Positions 22,439 through 33,497 of a stretch of 64,000 nt of DNA are shown here, in pieces; position 1 is the first letter of the stretch; each line of letters opens with the position of its first letter. The notes beneath the pieces are model-generated. The model worked only from the letters and a program-made list of their open reading frames with translations, was not told the origin of the DNA and did not search any database. The position numbers were made by a program, and so were the translations under genes. This DNA is from Deinococcus sp. Marseille-Q6407 (GTDB lineage Bacteria; Deinococcota; Deinococci; Deinococcales; Deinococcaceae): the NCBI RefSeq assembly GCF_946848805.1, contig NZ_CAMPFU010000002.1, positions 394,501 through 458,500 of the forward strand, read 5' to 3'.

Positions 22439-24934
22439 TTACTCGGCGGCGTCCTGACTTGCGGCAAAGCTGATGATGTACTTGCCTGTGCCCTTGCCGT
22501 CGTAACCACTGGCCGCGACATAGTAATCGCCGTCGGCGGGGACTTCAAAAGTGATCAGCGAATCTTGGTCGACGAAGTCGTCGTTGGTGGCCAGGACCTT
22601 GCCATTGGCGTCGAACAGGCCCAGCAGCAGGTCGGGCTCGCCCTTCTTGTAGCTCAGGGTGTCCACCACCAGGTGCTGACCGGCCTTCAGGCTGACCCGG
22701 AAAGCGTCGATGTCGCCGACCGGATCAACCGTGGCGTCAAAACTCTGGCCCATGGCCGCCTTCACGGCCCGGCTCCAGTTCACGCCGCTGAAAGTATCTT
22801 TGTCGACCTTGCCGCCTTCGTTCTGTTCGGGCGCGGTGCCCTGCCACTGCGTCAGCGTCAGCAGGTACTTGTTGAACGCTCCGCCATTGGCCTGATCGGT
22901 TACTTCGATAAAGTAGCGGCCGTCTGCCGGCACCCGGAAGGTCAGCGCCGAATCTTTGAGGTCGGCGCGGAAGTTGGCGTTGCTGGCCAGTTCTTTGCCG
23001 CTGGCGTCCAGCACCCGCAGGCGCGTGTCGGGTGCGCCCAGCGTGGTCTGGGTGGCGATAAAGGCCTGCTCGCCGCCGCGGCCCTCGAAAGCGTAGAAGT
23101 CCTTGTCGCCTTCACTCAGCACGGCGTTGACAGCCGCGCCGTAAGTGATGGCATGCGCCTGTTCCAGCGTATCGTTGGGCTCGTTGGCGTCACGCGGCAG
23201 CCGCACGTCCAGCCGCACGGTGCCTTGCTCGCCCAGGTGAACAGTGTCGCCGGGGTTCAGGCGCACCTGCGCCACATTGCTGCCGGGGGTGATATTGGTC
23301 AGAATCGGGCGCGGCCCGCTGGCAAACAGCTGGTACTGGCCGGCGTCAATCTCGTAGAAGCTGGCGTGTCCGGAGGGATATGCGAAAGCCCCCGAGGACG
23401 ACTGCCCGTACAGCAGCTGATCCGGGCGGCGCTCCGAGCCTTTCATGGTCACGCCCACCAGCGGAATACCGACTTTGGGGTTCTCGGCCGCCACGAACCG
23501 CATGTCCAGGCTGGCGCCCTTGACCACCTTGCGGGGTGCGTCGTCCAGGGCCATCTGCACAGCCCGGTCGGTCCGCACGATGCCGTAGCCCAGATCGGTG
23601 TTGTAGCGGCCACTGGGGTTGTAGGCGGTGTCTTCCAGAATGTGGCGCACCTGCGCCGGAGTCAGGTTCACGCGGCCGACCGTGCCGTCGGCGTTCTTGT
23701 CGGCGGCGGCGGCCAGAATCAGGGCGGCCGCACCGGCTGTGGCCGGGCCAGCGAACGAGGTGCCGTTCACGTAGGCGTATTCGTTGTTGCTGGGGTCGTT
23801 GATGCGGCTGCGGGTGCCGGTCACCCAGATGTTCTCACCGGGCGCGGCTACGCTGAGGTGACTGCCCCGGTTGGAAAAAGTAGTGCGGGTATCGGTCGCC
23901 GTGGTGGCCGCCACCGAGATGACGCCGGGCACCCAGGCTCCCGAGGACGCGCCGGTGGTGGGGGTGTTGCCCGCCGAGGTCACGAAGACCACCCCGTGCT
24001 GCAGTACGTACTGAATGCCTTCGCGCAGCACCTGGGCGTAGTTGTCGCCGCCAAAGGAATAGTTCACGACGTCCACGTAACCGTGGTGGCCGGCCGGGGT
24101 GTCGCTGTCGCCCTGTTCGCCCGGGGCTTTGCCGTCGGGGCCAGTCACGGCCCAGACAAAAGCGTTGGCCGAATCCCAGTAGGAGGCGCCGGTGCCGCTG
24201 TGGGTGATGGTCATCGGCACGATGCTGGCGCCCGGGGCCACACCCGCGCCGCCGATGCCGTTGTTGCCCACCGCCGCGGCAGTGCCGGACACCCAGGTGC
24301 CGTGCTGGCCCACGCCGTCGTGGGGGGTTTCGGGAGTGATCAGGACCTTGTTGGGGGCGTCATAGCCGGGGTAAGCGATGTTGGCCGCCAGGTCAGGGTG
24401 GTGGCGGTCAATATCCTCGTCGGCCACCCCGATGCGGATGCCTTTGCCGGTGGTGGTTTTCCAGGCGTCGGCGGCGTTCATGTTGCGCAGGAACCACTGG
24501 TAGCCGATTTCAGGGTCGTTCATGCCGCCGTAGAGGCTCTGCGCGCCCAGCGGCTTTGTTGCCGTACTTTCCGGCTCGGCCGGCTTGGTGGCGATGTAGT
24601 TGGGTTCCGCGTAGGTGACGCCCGGAACCGAGCGCAGCAGGCTGGCGGCCTTTTCCAGGGTCCAGTCCTGTGGCACCTCGATCAGAATGGCACTCAGCGG
24701 GCCGCTCTGGTCAATCAGGCGGGCATTCAGCGTGCTCAGAACCTGGTTCACGTCGCTGCCGGGCTCCAGGCCCACAATCAGCTGCTGGCCGACATGGTCG
24801 CTGCCCGGCTGCACGGCGGGGGCCGATTTGCCGGGTGCGGGCGCCGGCTGGTGGGCGGCCGGTTGCTGTCCGCAGCTGGCCAGCAGCAGCGACAGTCCCA
24901 GGAATCCAGCGAATCTCTGGCGGTGATTCATCAT
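22439..24934 (-). CDS. Lipoprotein subtilisin-like serine protease (S8) with two PPC-like C-terminal domains
   Basis: 831 residues. Signal peptide with lipobox LLLASC (Cys about 21), a propeptide inhibitor-like domain (about 50-115), then an S8 domain: Asp region GVADEDIDRHHPDL, His in QHGTWVSGTAAA, oxyanion Asn in TSAGN, and Ser in NGTSFAGPATAG. The Asp motif reads D-E-D where most subtilases have D-[ST]-G. Two pre-peptidase C-terminal-type beta domains follow (PNDTLEQAHAI and a second ending YIISFAAS). It would be a membrane-tethered extracellular protease. It follows the other lipoprotein gene with start and stop overlapping (ATGATGA). Confidence 0.92.
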   Translation of the reverse strand: MMNHRQRFAGFLGLSLLLASCGQQPAAHQPAPAPGKSAPAVQPGSDHVGQQLIVGLEPGSDVNQVLSTLNARLIDQSGPLSAILIEVPQDWTLEKAASLLRSVPGVTYAEPNYIATKPAEPESTATKPLGAQSLYGGMNDPEIGYQWFLRNMNAADAWKTTTGKGIRIGVADEDIDRHHPDLAANIAYPGYDAPNKVLITPETPHDGVGQHGTWVSGTAAAVGNNGIGGAGVAPGASIVPMTITHSGTGASYWDSANAFVWAVTGPDGKAPGEQGDSDTPAGHHGYVDVVNYSFGGDNYAQVLREGIQYVLQHGVVFVTSAGNTPTTGASSGAWVPGVISVAATTATDTRTTFSNRGSHLSVAAPGENIWVTGTRSRINDPSNNEYAYVNGTSFAGPATAGAAALILAAAADKNADGTVGRVNLTPAQVRHILEDTAYNPSGRYNTDLGYGIVRTDRAVQMALDDAPRKVVKGASLDMRFVAAENPKVGIPLVGVTMKGSERRPDQLLYGQSSSGAFAYPSGHASFYEIDAGQYQLFASGPRPILTNITPGSNVAQVRLNPGDTVHLGEQGTVRLDVRLPRDANEPNDTLEQAHAITYGAAVNAVLSEGDKDFYAFEGRGGEQAFIATQTTLGAPDTRLRVLDASGKELASNANFRADLKDSALTFRVPADGRYFIEVTDQANGGAFNKYLLTLTQWQGTAPEQNEGGKVDKDTFSGVNWSRAVKAAMGQSFDATVDPVGDIDAFRVSLKAGQHLVVDTLSYKKGEPDLLLGLFDANGKVLATNDDFVDQDSLITFEVPADGDYYVAASGYDGKGTGKYIISFAASQDAAE

Positions 24935-26511
24935 TGTCCTCCTCCGGTCACGAATTCGTTCACCGGTCCTGATTTGGCGGCATAGAGGCCGTATACGTTG
25001 AAGTAATCAGCGGCGATAGCGACGGCGTTGCCAGCCTTATTGGTGGTGATTGAAGCCAGCTGCCATTCATAGGCGTGGTTGGGCTGCAGCTGCGGCTGGC
25101 TGGCTGCGCCGTCGAAGTTGTACACCGCACTTTGCTGGTTCACGACGCTTTTGCTGGTCCAGGCTCTGGTGTAGCCTTCAGCCTGCACGCGGTCCAGCAC
25201 GATAACGCTGCTCCGGGTGACATCACTGGCGCCCTGACTGGTCCAGGTAAAGGTGGGGGTCAGGCTGACGCCGGTCTGTGCCTGGGCTGGCGAGACCAGC
25301 TGCACGCTATAGCGGCTCAGCGGGGTGGTGCTGCCCGCTTCGGATTCGGCGGCTGCACCGTCTGCCGCATCACTGACGGCACGTACCTTGTAGAACACTT
25401 CCCGGCCGGCGGCCAGCTGCGGACTGGTATCGCGCATCATGAACCGGTCGCCGCCCTGGGCCACCTGCTTTGGTGCTGACGAGAACACCTTGGTAAAGTT
25501 CAGGTTGTCAAACGACCGCCACAGCTCGAAAGCGCGCGGCAGATCCTTGCTGGGATAGCTGAAGCGCACATCCACCCACAGCGAAGCGCCTTCGGGCGCG
25601 GCCAGAGGCGTCAGATCCTCACGGCCCAGAACGCCGGCTTGCAGGCCGCTCAGCTGCGCCATCAGGGCTTCGCGGGCGGCAGGCTGCAGGCTCTGTGGAC
25701 CAAAAGTCAGGTTGTCGGCAAACGTGACCGCGTAGGGGCTGACCTTTTCGGGGGCCACCGCCGGCTTGATGTTCTTGGCCGAAAGCACGTTCAGCGGCTG
25801 AATCAGGTGAACTCTGTTGTTGTTCAGGTCGTAGGCCACCACATGCAGGTTCACCTTGCCCTGATAAAGCGCCAGATCCGAAGCCTTGAAGCTAAAGGAA
25901 GTGGTGCCGTCGCGCGGATTGCCGAACAAGGTGCGGGTCAGGCCAGCATTCAGGTAGCCGCTGGTGCCGCCGGGCACTTCCAGAGTGGCGATGCCGGTCT
26001 TGAAAGTGTTGGTTTCCGGGCTGGCTGCCTGAACGGTAACGCCGATGGTGATGTCCTCACCGTAAGTCTCCAGAGGCTGCCCAGGCTTCAGCGGTTCCCA
26101 GTTTTTGGGGTTGGCGGGGTCACCCCGCAGCACACTCAGGCTCATGCTCGGCGCTGCCGTGGTGGCCGTCTGATCAAACACCGGCCGCAGGATTTCGTCA
26201 ATTTCGGTGGTTTCGGCTGTGTTTAGCCCTGCCACGCGGGTACTGGCGTATCCCGGCTTACTGATGTTGACTTCGGCCAGCCCTTTGGGTGCGCTGACCG
26301 TGAAGTGACCACTGGCGTCGGTCTGGGCGCTGCCGCCCCCCTTGACGGTTACGGTAGCACCGGCCACCGCCTGCTGGGCGCGGCCCTCGGCCACCGACCC
26401 GGACAGGGTCATCATCTCGGCTGTCGGCTGATCCGGCTTGCTGGGTGAGCCTCCGCACGCGCTCAAGGCTGCGGTCAGACCCAGGGCCATTGCTGCATAT
26501 CTTCTCTCCAT
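24931..26511 (-). CDS. Lipoprotein with carboxypeptidase-regulatory-like domain
   Basis: 526 residues. Signal peptide with lipobox ALSACG (Cys about 19), a carboxypeptidase regulatory-like beta sandwich (TLSGSVAEGRAQQAVAGATV, to about residue 105), a long central region of unknown type, and a C-terminal fibronectin-III-like segment (about 410-510). No catalytic motif. Its stop overlaps the protease start, so the two are translationally coupled and may act together, perhaps as substrate-binding or anchoring partner (inference). GAGGAGG precedes the ATG; an AT-rich promoter lies upstream. Confidence 0.85.
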   Translation of the reverse strand: MERRYAAMALGLTAALSACGGSPSKPDQPTAEMMTLSGSVAEGRAQQAVAGATVTVKGGGSAQTDASGHFTVSAPKGLAEVNISKPGYASTRVAGLNTAETTEIDEILRPVFDQTATTAAPSMSLSVLRGDPANPKNWEPLKPGQPLETYGEDITIGVTVQAASPETNTFKTGIATLEVPGGTSGYLNAGLTRTLFGNPRDGTTSFSFKASDLALYQGKVNLHVVAYDLNNNRVHLIQPLNVLSAKNIKPAVAPEKVSPYAVTFADNLTFGPQSLQPAAREALMAQLSGLQAGVLGREDLTPLAAPEGASLWVDVRFSYPSKDLPRAFELWRSFDNLNFTKVFSSAPKQVAQGGDRFMMRDTSPQLAAGREVFYKVRAVSDAADGAAAESEAGSTTPLSRYSVQLVSPAQAQTGVSLTPTFTWTSQGASDVTRSSVIVLDRVQAEGYTRAWTSKSVVNQQSAVYNFDGAASQPQLQPNHAYEWQLASITTNKAGNAVAIAADYFNVYGLYAAKSGPVNEFVTGGGQ

Positions 26512-26571
26512 ATTCCCTCCTCTTTAGTATGAAAGTGAAATGATATTAGCATAAAGCAGCTTTGGAAGCGC

Positions 26572-26583
26572 ATTTATATAAAT
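26572..26583. promoter_or_regulatory. AT-rich palindrome in the lipoprotein-protease operon promoter
   Basis: ATTTATATAAAT is a perfect 12-bp palindrome. On the minus strand TTGGAC lies 16 nt upstream of TATAAA within it, giving a plausible -35/-10 pair for the operon. The palindrome could be only an AT-rich -10 region or an operator overlapping it. Confidence 0.4.
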
Positions 26584-26665
26584 TTCTGCACCCGGTCCAA
26601 AATGTAACCTTTACCCAGGATGGGATGAATAGACAACCTGCTGAACTGTCCACTAGCCTGTAGCC

Positions 26666-27190
26666 ATGGACAATGTGTATCCCGTTTTGCTAACCATCCA
26701 CAGCTGGATTCGCTGGCTGGTGCTCCTGACGGGGCTCTGGGCGCTGATCAACGCCTTTATGGGCATGCAATCGCATGGCCCCATGACCTCCCGCGCTCCC
26801 TTTTCGGCCTTTATGGGCAGCCTGCATGTACAGGTGTTGCTGGGTATCGCTCTGTTTGCGGTGATGGGCATGAGCGGTATGGCGCCTTTCCCGGATGGCC
26901 CCCGCTCGAGCTTTGGCTGGGAACACCTGGGCATGGCCCTGATTGCGGCTGTATTCGCTACCCTCGCCAACCGCGCCAGCAAGCCTCCCCGCGGCGCCGT
27001 GCCCCCAGTCACCCCGGCCGCCGTCCGTGCAGACGGCACTGTGGCTCCGGCCCCCGCCGCCGCGCCGCTGGCAACCAACGACGCCGCTCGCTGGCGCAAT
27101 ACCCTGATCTGGACGGTGCTGGCCTGGATTCCGCTGCTGCTGCTGATTCCTTGGTGGCGCCCCATGCTGCGGATGCTGGGCGCACAGTAA
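26666..27190 (+). CDS. Four-helix hypothetical membrane protein
   Basis: 174 residues with about four transmembrane segments and a Pro/Ala-rich linker (about 110-140) between helices three and four. Histidines sit within the helices (TIHSWIRWLVLL, SLHVQVLLGIAL, WEHLGMALIA), which resembles small cytochrome-b-like membrane proteins; heme binding is a guess. TAGCCT (26654-26659) is 6 nt before the ATG. It is divergent from the lipoprotein operon. Confidence 0.7.
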   Translation: MDNVYPVLLTIHSWIRWLVLLTGLWALINAFMGMQSHGPMTSRAPFSAFMGSLHVQVLLGIALFAVMGMSGMAPFPDGPRSSFGWEHLGMALIAAVFATLANRASKPPRGAVPPVTPAAVRADGTVAPAPAAAPLATNDAARWRNTLIWTVLAWIPLLLLIPWWRPMLRMLGAQ

Positions 27191-27204
27191 AATAGGAAAG
27201 TCAT

Positions 27205-27236
27205 AAAAAAAGCCCCCAGCGAAGGAGGCTTTTTTA
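27205..27236. terminator. Bidirectional terminator-like hairpin
   Basis: A run of A residues, AGCC, an interrupted loop, GGCT and six T residues (27231-27235 plus flank) lie between the convergent membrane-protein and lipoprotein genes. The stem is short but flanked on both sides by A/T runs. Confidence 0.65.
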
Positions 27237-27248
27237 TAGGCTGAAGGT

Positions 27249-27764
27249 TTAAAGCGTTGTGCAGCTTTGCATTACAGGGAATACGTATTGTGAGTAAGCA
27301 GGGTTCATTACAGTGTTTCCGGAGGCATCAACAGCTCGAATACCTAAATTGGTATAGCCAATAACGTTTACATTAGGCAAGTTAGGAGCTGGATTAACCA
27401 CAATGCTCAGAGGTGCCAAGACATCTTTACCGAAAGTAAAGGGAATAGCCGCTTGCCCACCCTGATTGATATTGGCGACCTTATAGGTGGCCAACTTGAA
27501 TTCTTTGCGAGTCTCTGTGCCGCGAGCCCACAATTCTAAGTATTGGGTACCAGGAAGCCACTGCACATTGGTGGTGACTTTCGTTTCACGATCGTCACAT
27601 ATCACATAATGTCCAGAAGTAATCACTTTGTCAGTACCGGCAATCCGCACGTCATGCGACAAGGTGTAGTTAGTCGTAGGAGGTAAGTTGTCATTTACGC
27701 CAGCTCCCCCACAGCTTGCCAGCACACCGGTCAGGCCCAGGGCCATCAATGCAATCTTTTTCAT
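27249..27764 (-). CDS. Orphan GC-poor lipoprotein
   Basis: 171 residues. A signal peptide MKKIALMALGLTGVLASCGG with the lipid-modified cysteine near residue 18, then a beta-rich domain of unknown family with two further cysteines (about 57 and near the C-terminus). Base composition is unlike its neighbours: a 60-base sample (27301-27360) is 45 percent GC and third positions are often A or T. The signal peptide, however, resembles the genus's own lipoproteins. Start at 27764 because the signal peptide begins there; CATGAT lies 6 nt upstream. Horizontal acquisition or relaxed codon use are both possible. Confidence 0.75.
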   Translation of the reverse strand: MKKIALMALGLTGVLASCGGAGVNDNLPPTTNYTLSHDVRIAGTDKVITSGHYVICDDRETKVTTNVQWLPGTQYLELWARGTETRKEFKLATYKVANINQGGQAAIPFTFGKDVLAPLSIVVNPAPNLPNVNVIGYTNLGIRAVDASGNTVMNPAYSQYVFPVMQSCTTL

Positions 27765-27892
27765 ATCGCTATCATGCCCTGCCAAGCTGACGCTTAAATG
27801 ACTGGGCGTTTAAAAGACGTGAGGAATCCTCAAATGTGGGAATGGTCTCAGGGTCTCATCCCCCGTCAGGTACGGCGCTTTAGGGTGTGGGC

Positions 27893-28405
27893 ATGATGAA
27901 CTGCAAATGGCCGGCCTTGCTTCTGGCCCCGGCGCTGCTCAGCGGCTGCACCGTGCTGGGCAGTAGCCTGACGCCTTATACCCCTCTGGAAGCCCGCTAC
28001 AGTGGGACTTATGAGGGCCAGCTGAAGGGTCTGACCGGCGAATCGGCCGCCCGGCTGGTGATGACGGTTTCGCAGAAAAACGGGCAAGCGGCCGGCGTAC
28101 TGACCAACCTGCGCAGCAACAAGAGCTATACCTTCAGCGGCGAATTTATTCCGGTGGGTGAGGGCGACGGTTCACTGAGTGCCCGGTTGTTTGAAAAAGG
28201 CAACCGCCACGCGGCCAATCTGACCGCCAGCCTCAGCCTGAATGGCGGCACCGCTCAGCTGCAGGGACAGGTGCGCACGGTGGTGCTGGGGCAGCAGGTG
28301 ATGAACTTTGACCTGACTCTGCACCGGGTCAGCGAGCAGGGCCAGCCGGCTACGCCTGTGCCCACGTCTGCGCCCGCATCGCTGCCTGCGGCCAGCACCT
28401 TCTGA
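27893..28405 (+). CDS. Hypothetical lipoprotein
   Basis: 170 residues. Signal peptide with lipobox LLSGC (Cys about 18) followed by a compact beta-rich domain containing ARYSGTYEGQLKG and RLVMTVSQKNG, which looks like an extracytoplasmic barrel, and a Pro/Ala/Thr tail. No family recognised. Start is the ATG at 27893 because TAGGGT (27881-27886) lies 6 nt upstream; the GTG at 27887 directly abuts the -10 and cannot be used on a leaderless mRNA. Confidence 0.75.
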   Translation: MMNCKWPALLLAPALLSGCTVLGSSLTPYTPLEARYSGTYEGQLKGLTGESAARLVMTVSQKNGQAAGVLTNLRSNKSYTFSGEFIPVGEGDGSLSARLFEKGNRHAANLTASLSLNGGTAQLQGQVRTVVLGQQVMNFDLTLHRVSEQGQPATPVPTSAPASLPAASTF

Positions 28406-28577
28406 GCCTCTCTGGCAACTAAAGGTGGCGGCAGCGGGCAAGTACCGACTGTTTTGCAGTCACAGGCGCTAAGATAGGACTCTTGCCGGCTCCGGTGCCT
28501 CTGGCCAGATGAGCCAGGCCCGGGCCCCCGGCCAGCTGCGGCCCCGGAATCCATCCGGTCAGCCCCGAGGAGAAAAG

Positions 28578-29957
<1,380 letters not shown>

Positions 29958-29995
29958 GCTTTTGCCGCCTGCTGGGCCGGTATACGTCCACAATC

Positions 29996-30028
29996 AAAAA
30001 GCCCCAGCCAGAGCGGCTGGGGCTTTTT
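29996..30028. terminator. Strong bidirectional terminator between miaB and pckA
   Basis: GCCCCAGCC (30001-30009) pairs perfectly with GGCTGGGGC (30015-30023), with AAAAA before and TTTTT after. Serves two convergent genes. Confidence 0.92.
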
Positions 30029-30051
30029 GATTGTGACGCGAAGGAAAAACT

Positions 30052-31629
<1,578 letters not shown>

Positions 31630-31904
31630 AGAATTTCCTCCGGGGGTTGCCCAGCAGCGGCCGCACGCAGTCTCTGAAGGTTCAGCGCCGGGAGCGTCAT
31701 GCTGGGAAACTGTACCTGTGCCAGGAACCCAGCGCCGGGGCCTGCCTGTGCGCTGTCAAGAGACTGCACGGCTTATGGAAGCCTCTTTTCGCAGCCTGCT
31801 GCTGAACTGATGCTTCTATTGTGCCGCAAGTGTGTCCAGATAACAAACCGACTTTTGTCACGCTGTAGGTACGGCCAGGGGCGGCGAAGAAGGGCAACAG
31901 ACAG
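31630..31904. other. Upstream region of pckA
   Basis: No supportable gene. It should hold the pckA promoter on the minus strand. Candidate elements are CACAAT (near 31825) and a T-rich stretch around 31850; none is convincing. No palindromic CRP-type site with both half-sites was found, though a lone TGTGAC half-site occurs on the minus strand near 31862. Confidence 0.3.
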
Positions 31905-31930
31905 TAAAAACCCCGCCTTGTGGGCGGGGC
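31905..31930 (-). terminator. Terminator of the amphipathic-repeat gene
   Basis: On the minus strand GGCCCCGCCCACAAGGCGGGG is followed by TTTTTA; arms 31929-31923 and 31917-31911. It lies 33 nt after the stop at 31963. Confidence 0.85.
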
Positions 31931-31962
31931 CTTGCCATTTGAAAGGAAAGAGGATTTAGAGA

Positions 31963-33333
31963 TCAGGCGTTCGGGGTGTTGCTGACATTGCCGTTGCCGT
32001 GTTTGTCATCCTTGGCCTGGCTGCCCTTGTCCTGATCGTTCTTGTGGTCGCTGCCCTGATCAGCCTTGCTGGCCGTAGCGCCGTCACCCATGCTGGCCGG
32101 CGCCTGGGTCCCGGTCTTGGGGTTACCGCTGTCCTTGGAGGCGTCGCCGGTCGCGGCCACGCTCTTGTTGGCGGTCGGAGCCGGCTGGGTGCTGGGCTTG
32201 GGTCCTTCGATCCACAGTTCGCCCACGCTGGCCTTGAAGGAGCGGCCTACCCGTTTCAGATGATGACGGGCGTCGGGCGAGACTTTTTCTACGCCTTCCA
32301 GCACAGCGGTGCGGGCTTCAGGAAAGCGGGCCAGGGCCACAGCGCCGGCGCCCAACAGCCCCAGCAGGACAGTGCCGCTGCTCAGGCCACCGCCCTGGGA
32401 GCGGGCCTGACGCTTCTGCTTGCGCACGTCCTTTTCGAACTGCGCGAATTCACGTTCAGCCATCTTCTGCAGCGGGGCCACCTTCTTGTCAATGGCGCGT
32501 TCCAGCTTGGCAGCGTTCCACTTGCGCTTGGTCTGGCGCAGTTCGCGCTCCGCTTCGCGGCGGGCACGGCCCAGGTCACGTTCCATGTGGCGGCGGCGGT
32601 CTTCGAGCTCGTCACCGCTGCGGTTCAGGAAGCCCAGGAAAGCGCCCTGGAGATCGTCCAGCTGGTCTTCGCCCTGGCGGGCAACCTGGCGTGCTCCCTT
32701 GCGCACCTTGCGGGCTTTTGCCTCGCCCTGATCGGCCAGGCCACGGGCGGCGCTGCGGGCACCGTACAGGGCGTCGTCTCCCTGATCCAGCAGCTGCATA
32801 CCGGCGCGGCGAGCACCCCGGCGAGCCTGGAAGAGGGCGCCTTCACCCTGATCCGCCAGGTCGCGGGCAGTGCTGCGGACACCGCGGCGGGCACCGTGCA
32901 GGGCATCTTCGCCCTGGTCCAGCAGCTGCATGCCGGTGCGGCGGGCGCCCCGGCGAGCCTGGAACAGAGCGTCTTCGCCCTGGTCAGCCAGCTGGTGGGC
33001 ACCGTGACGGGCCTGGAAGAGGACATCTTCACCCTGGTCAGCCAGGTTGCGAACAGCGCTGCGGGCGCCGCGGCGCACTCCATGCAAGGCGTCTTCGGCC
33101 TGCTCGGCGCCGTCCTGCCAGCTCTGCTGCACGTTGTCCACCAGGCGGCTGGCCTGTGCGGCGGCGTCGCTTACGGCCGGCACCACTTCTTCTTCCAGCA
33201 GGTCGCGGCCCTGATCGTAGGCAGAGCGGGTGGTGCCCACCACGCGGTCACGCAGGTTGCGGTCCAGCAGCAGCGCTGCCAGGCCACCCATCAGAACCAG
33301 GTTCGATGCGGAGATTCCAGATTTTTTAGCCAT
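31963..33333 (-). CDS. Amphipathic-repeat protein of unknown function, back to back with recN
   Basis: 456 residues. A hydrophobic N-terminal segment (about 11-23), then about seven degenerate 18- to 22-residue repeats (about 77-225) of the form LADQGEDALFQARRGARR alternating with LLDQGEDALHGARRG, strongly charged and amphipathic. A charged helical region (about 238-312) and a second hydrophobic segment (about 318-336) follow, then a low-complexity Lys/Asp/Gly/Ser tail from about 378. The pattern recalls apolipoprotein/LEA-type surface helices and YtxH-like anchored proteins, but I do not recognise it. Start ATG 33333 has AAAGGAG; TAGACT at 33364-33359 is a promoter candidate. Confidence 0.75.
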   Translation of the reverse strand: MAKKSGISASNLVLMGGLAALLLDRNLRDRVVGTTRSAYDQGRDLLEEEVVPAVSDAAAQASRLVDNVQQSWQDGAEQAEDALHGVRRGARSAVRNLADQGEDVLFQARHGAHQLADQGEDALFQARRGARRTGMQLLDQGEDALHGARRGVRSTARDLADQGEGALFQARRGARRAGMQLLDQGDDALYGARSAARGLADQGEAKARKVRKGARQVARQGEDQLDDLQGAFLGFLNRSGDELEDRRRHMERDLGRARREAERELRQTKRKWNAAKLERAIDKKVAPLQKMAEREFAQFEKDVRKQKRQARSQGGGLSSGTVLLGLLGAGAVALARFPEARTAVLEGVEKVSPDARHHLKRVGRSFKASVGELWIEGPKPSTQPAPTANKSVAATGDASKDSGNPKTGTQAPASMGDGATASKADQGSDHKNDQDKGSQAKDDKHGNGNVSNTPNA

Positions 33334-33485
33334 GTCTATCAACTCCTTTAACGCTGCCAGTCTAGACCATCATTGTGCTGGGGCGTTGAATCTCTAAGCT
33401 TCTTTTTAAGCGTTTCTTTCCGGATGAGGCAGCGCCGGCCCGGCCAATGTGACCGCCGCGTTGCCGCGGGAGGAGGCCCCTACGT

Positions 33486-33491
33486 TAAACT
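33486..33491 (+). promoter_or_regulatory. -10 element (TAAACT) deciding the recN start
   Basis: TAAACT directly abuts GTG 33492 but lies 6 nt before GTG 33498. TTGCCG (33461-33466) is a -35 candidate with a long 19-nt spacing. No DdrO-type radiation-response palindrome is present in the 33334-33491 gap. Confidence 0.55.
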
Positions 33492-33497
33492 GTGAGG

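Noticed and set aside
31840..31870. CRP-type site upstream of pckA
   Set aside because: Only one TGTGA half-site is present; the inverted half is missing.
32620..33110. DNA repeats in the amphipathic-repeat gene as part of the short-duplication signature
   Set aside because: These are diverged repeats selected at protein level, with many substitutions between units, unlike the perfect two-copy duplications.
33334..33491. DdrO-type radiation/desiccation response motif in the recN promoter
   Set aside because: No 17-bp AT-rich palindrome of that type is present between the divergent genes.
33492..33494. GTG 33492 as recN start
   Set aside because: It directly abuts the -10 hexamer TAAACT; the next GTG, 6 nt downstream, has the spacing seen in the other leaderless genes.
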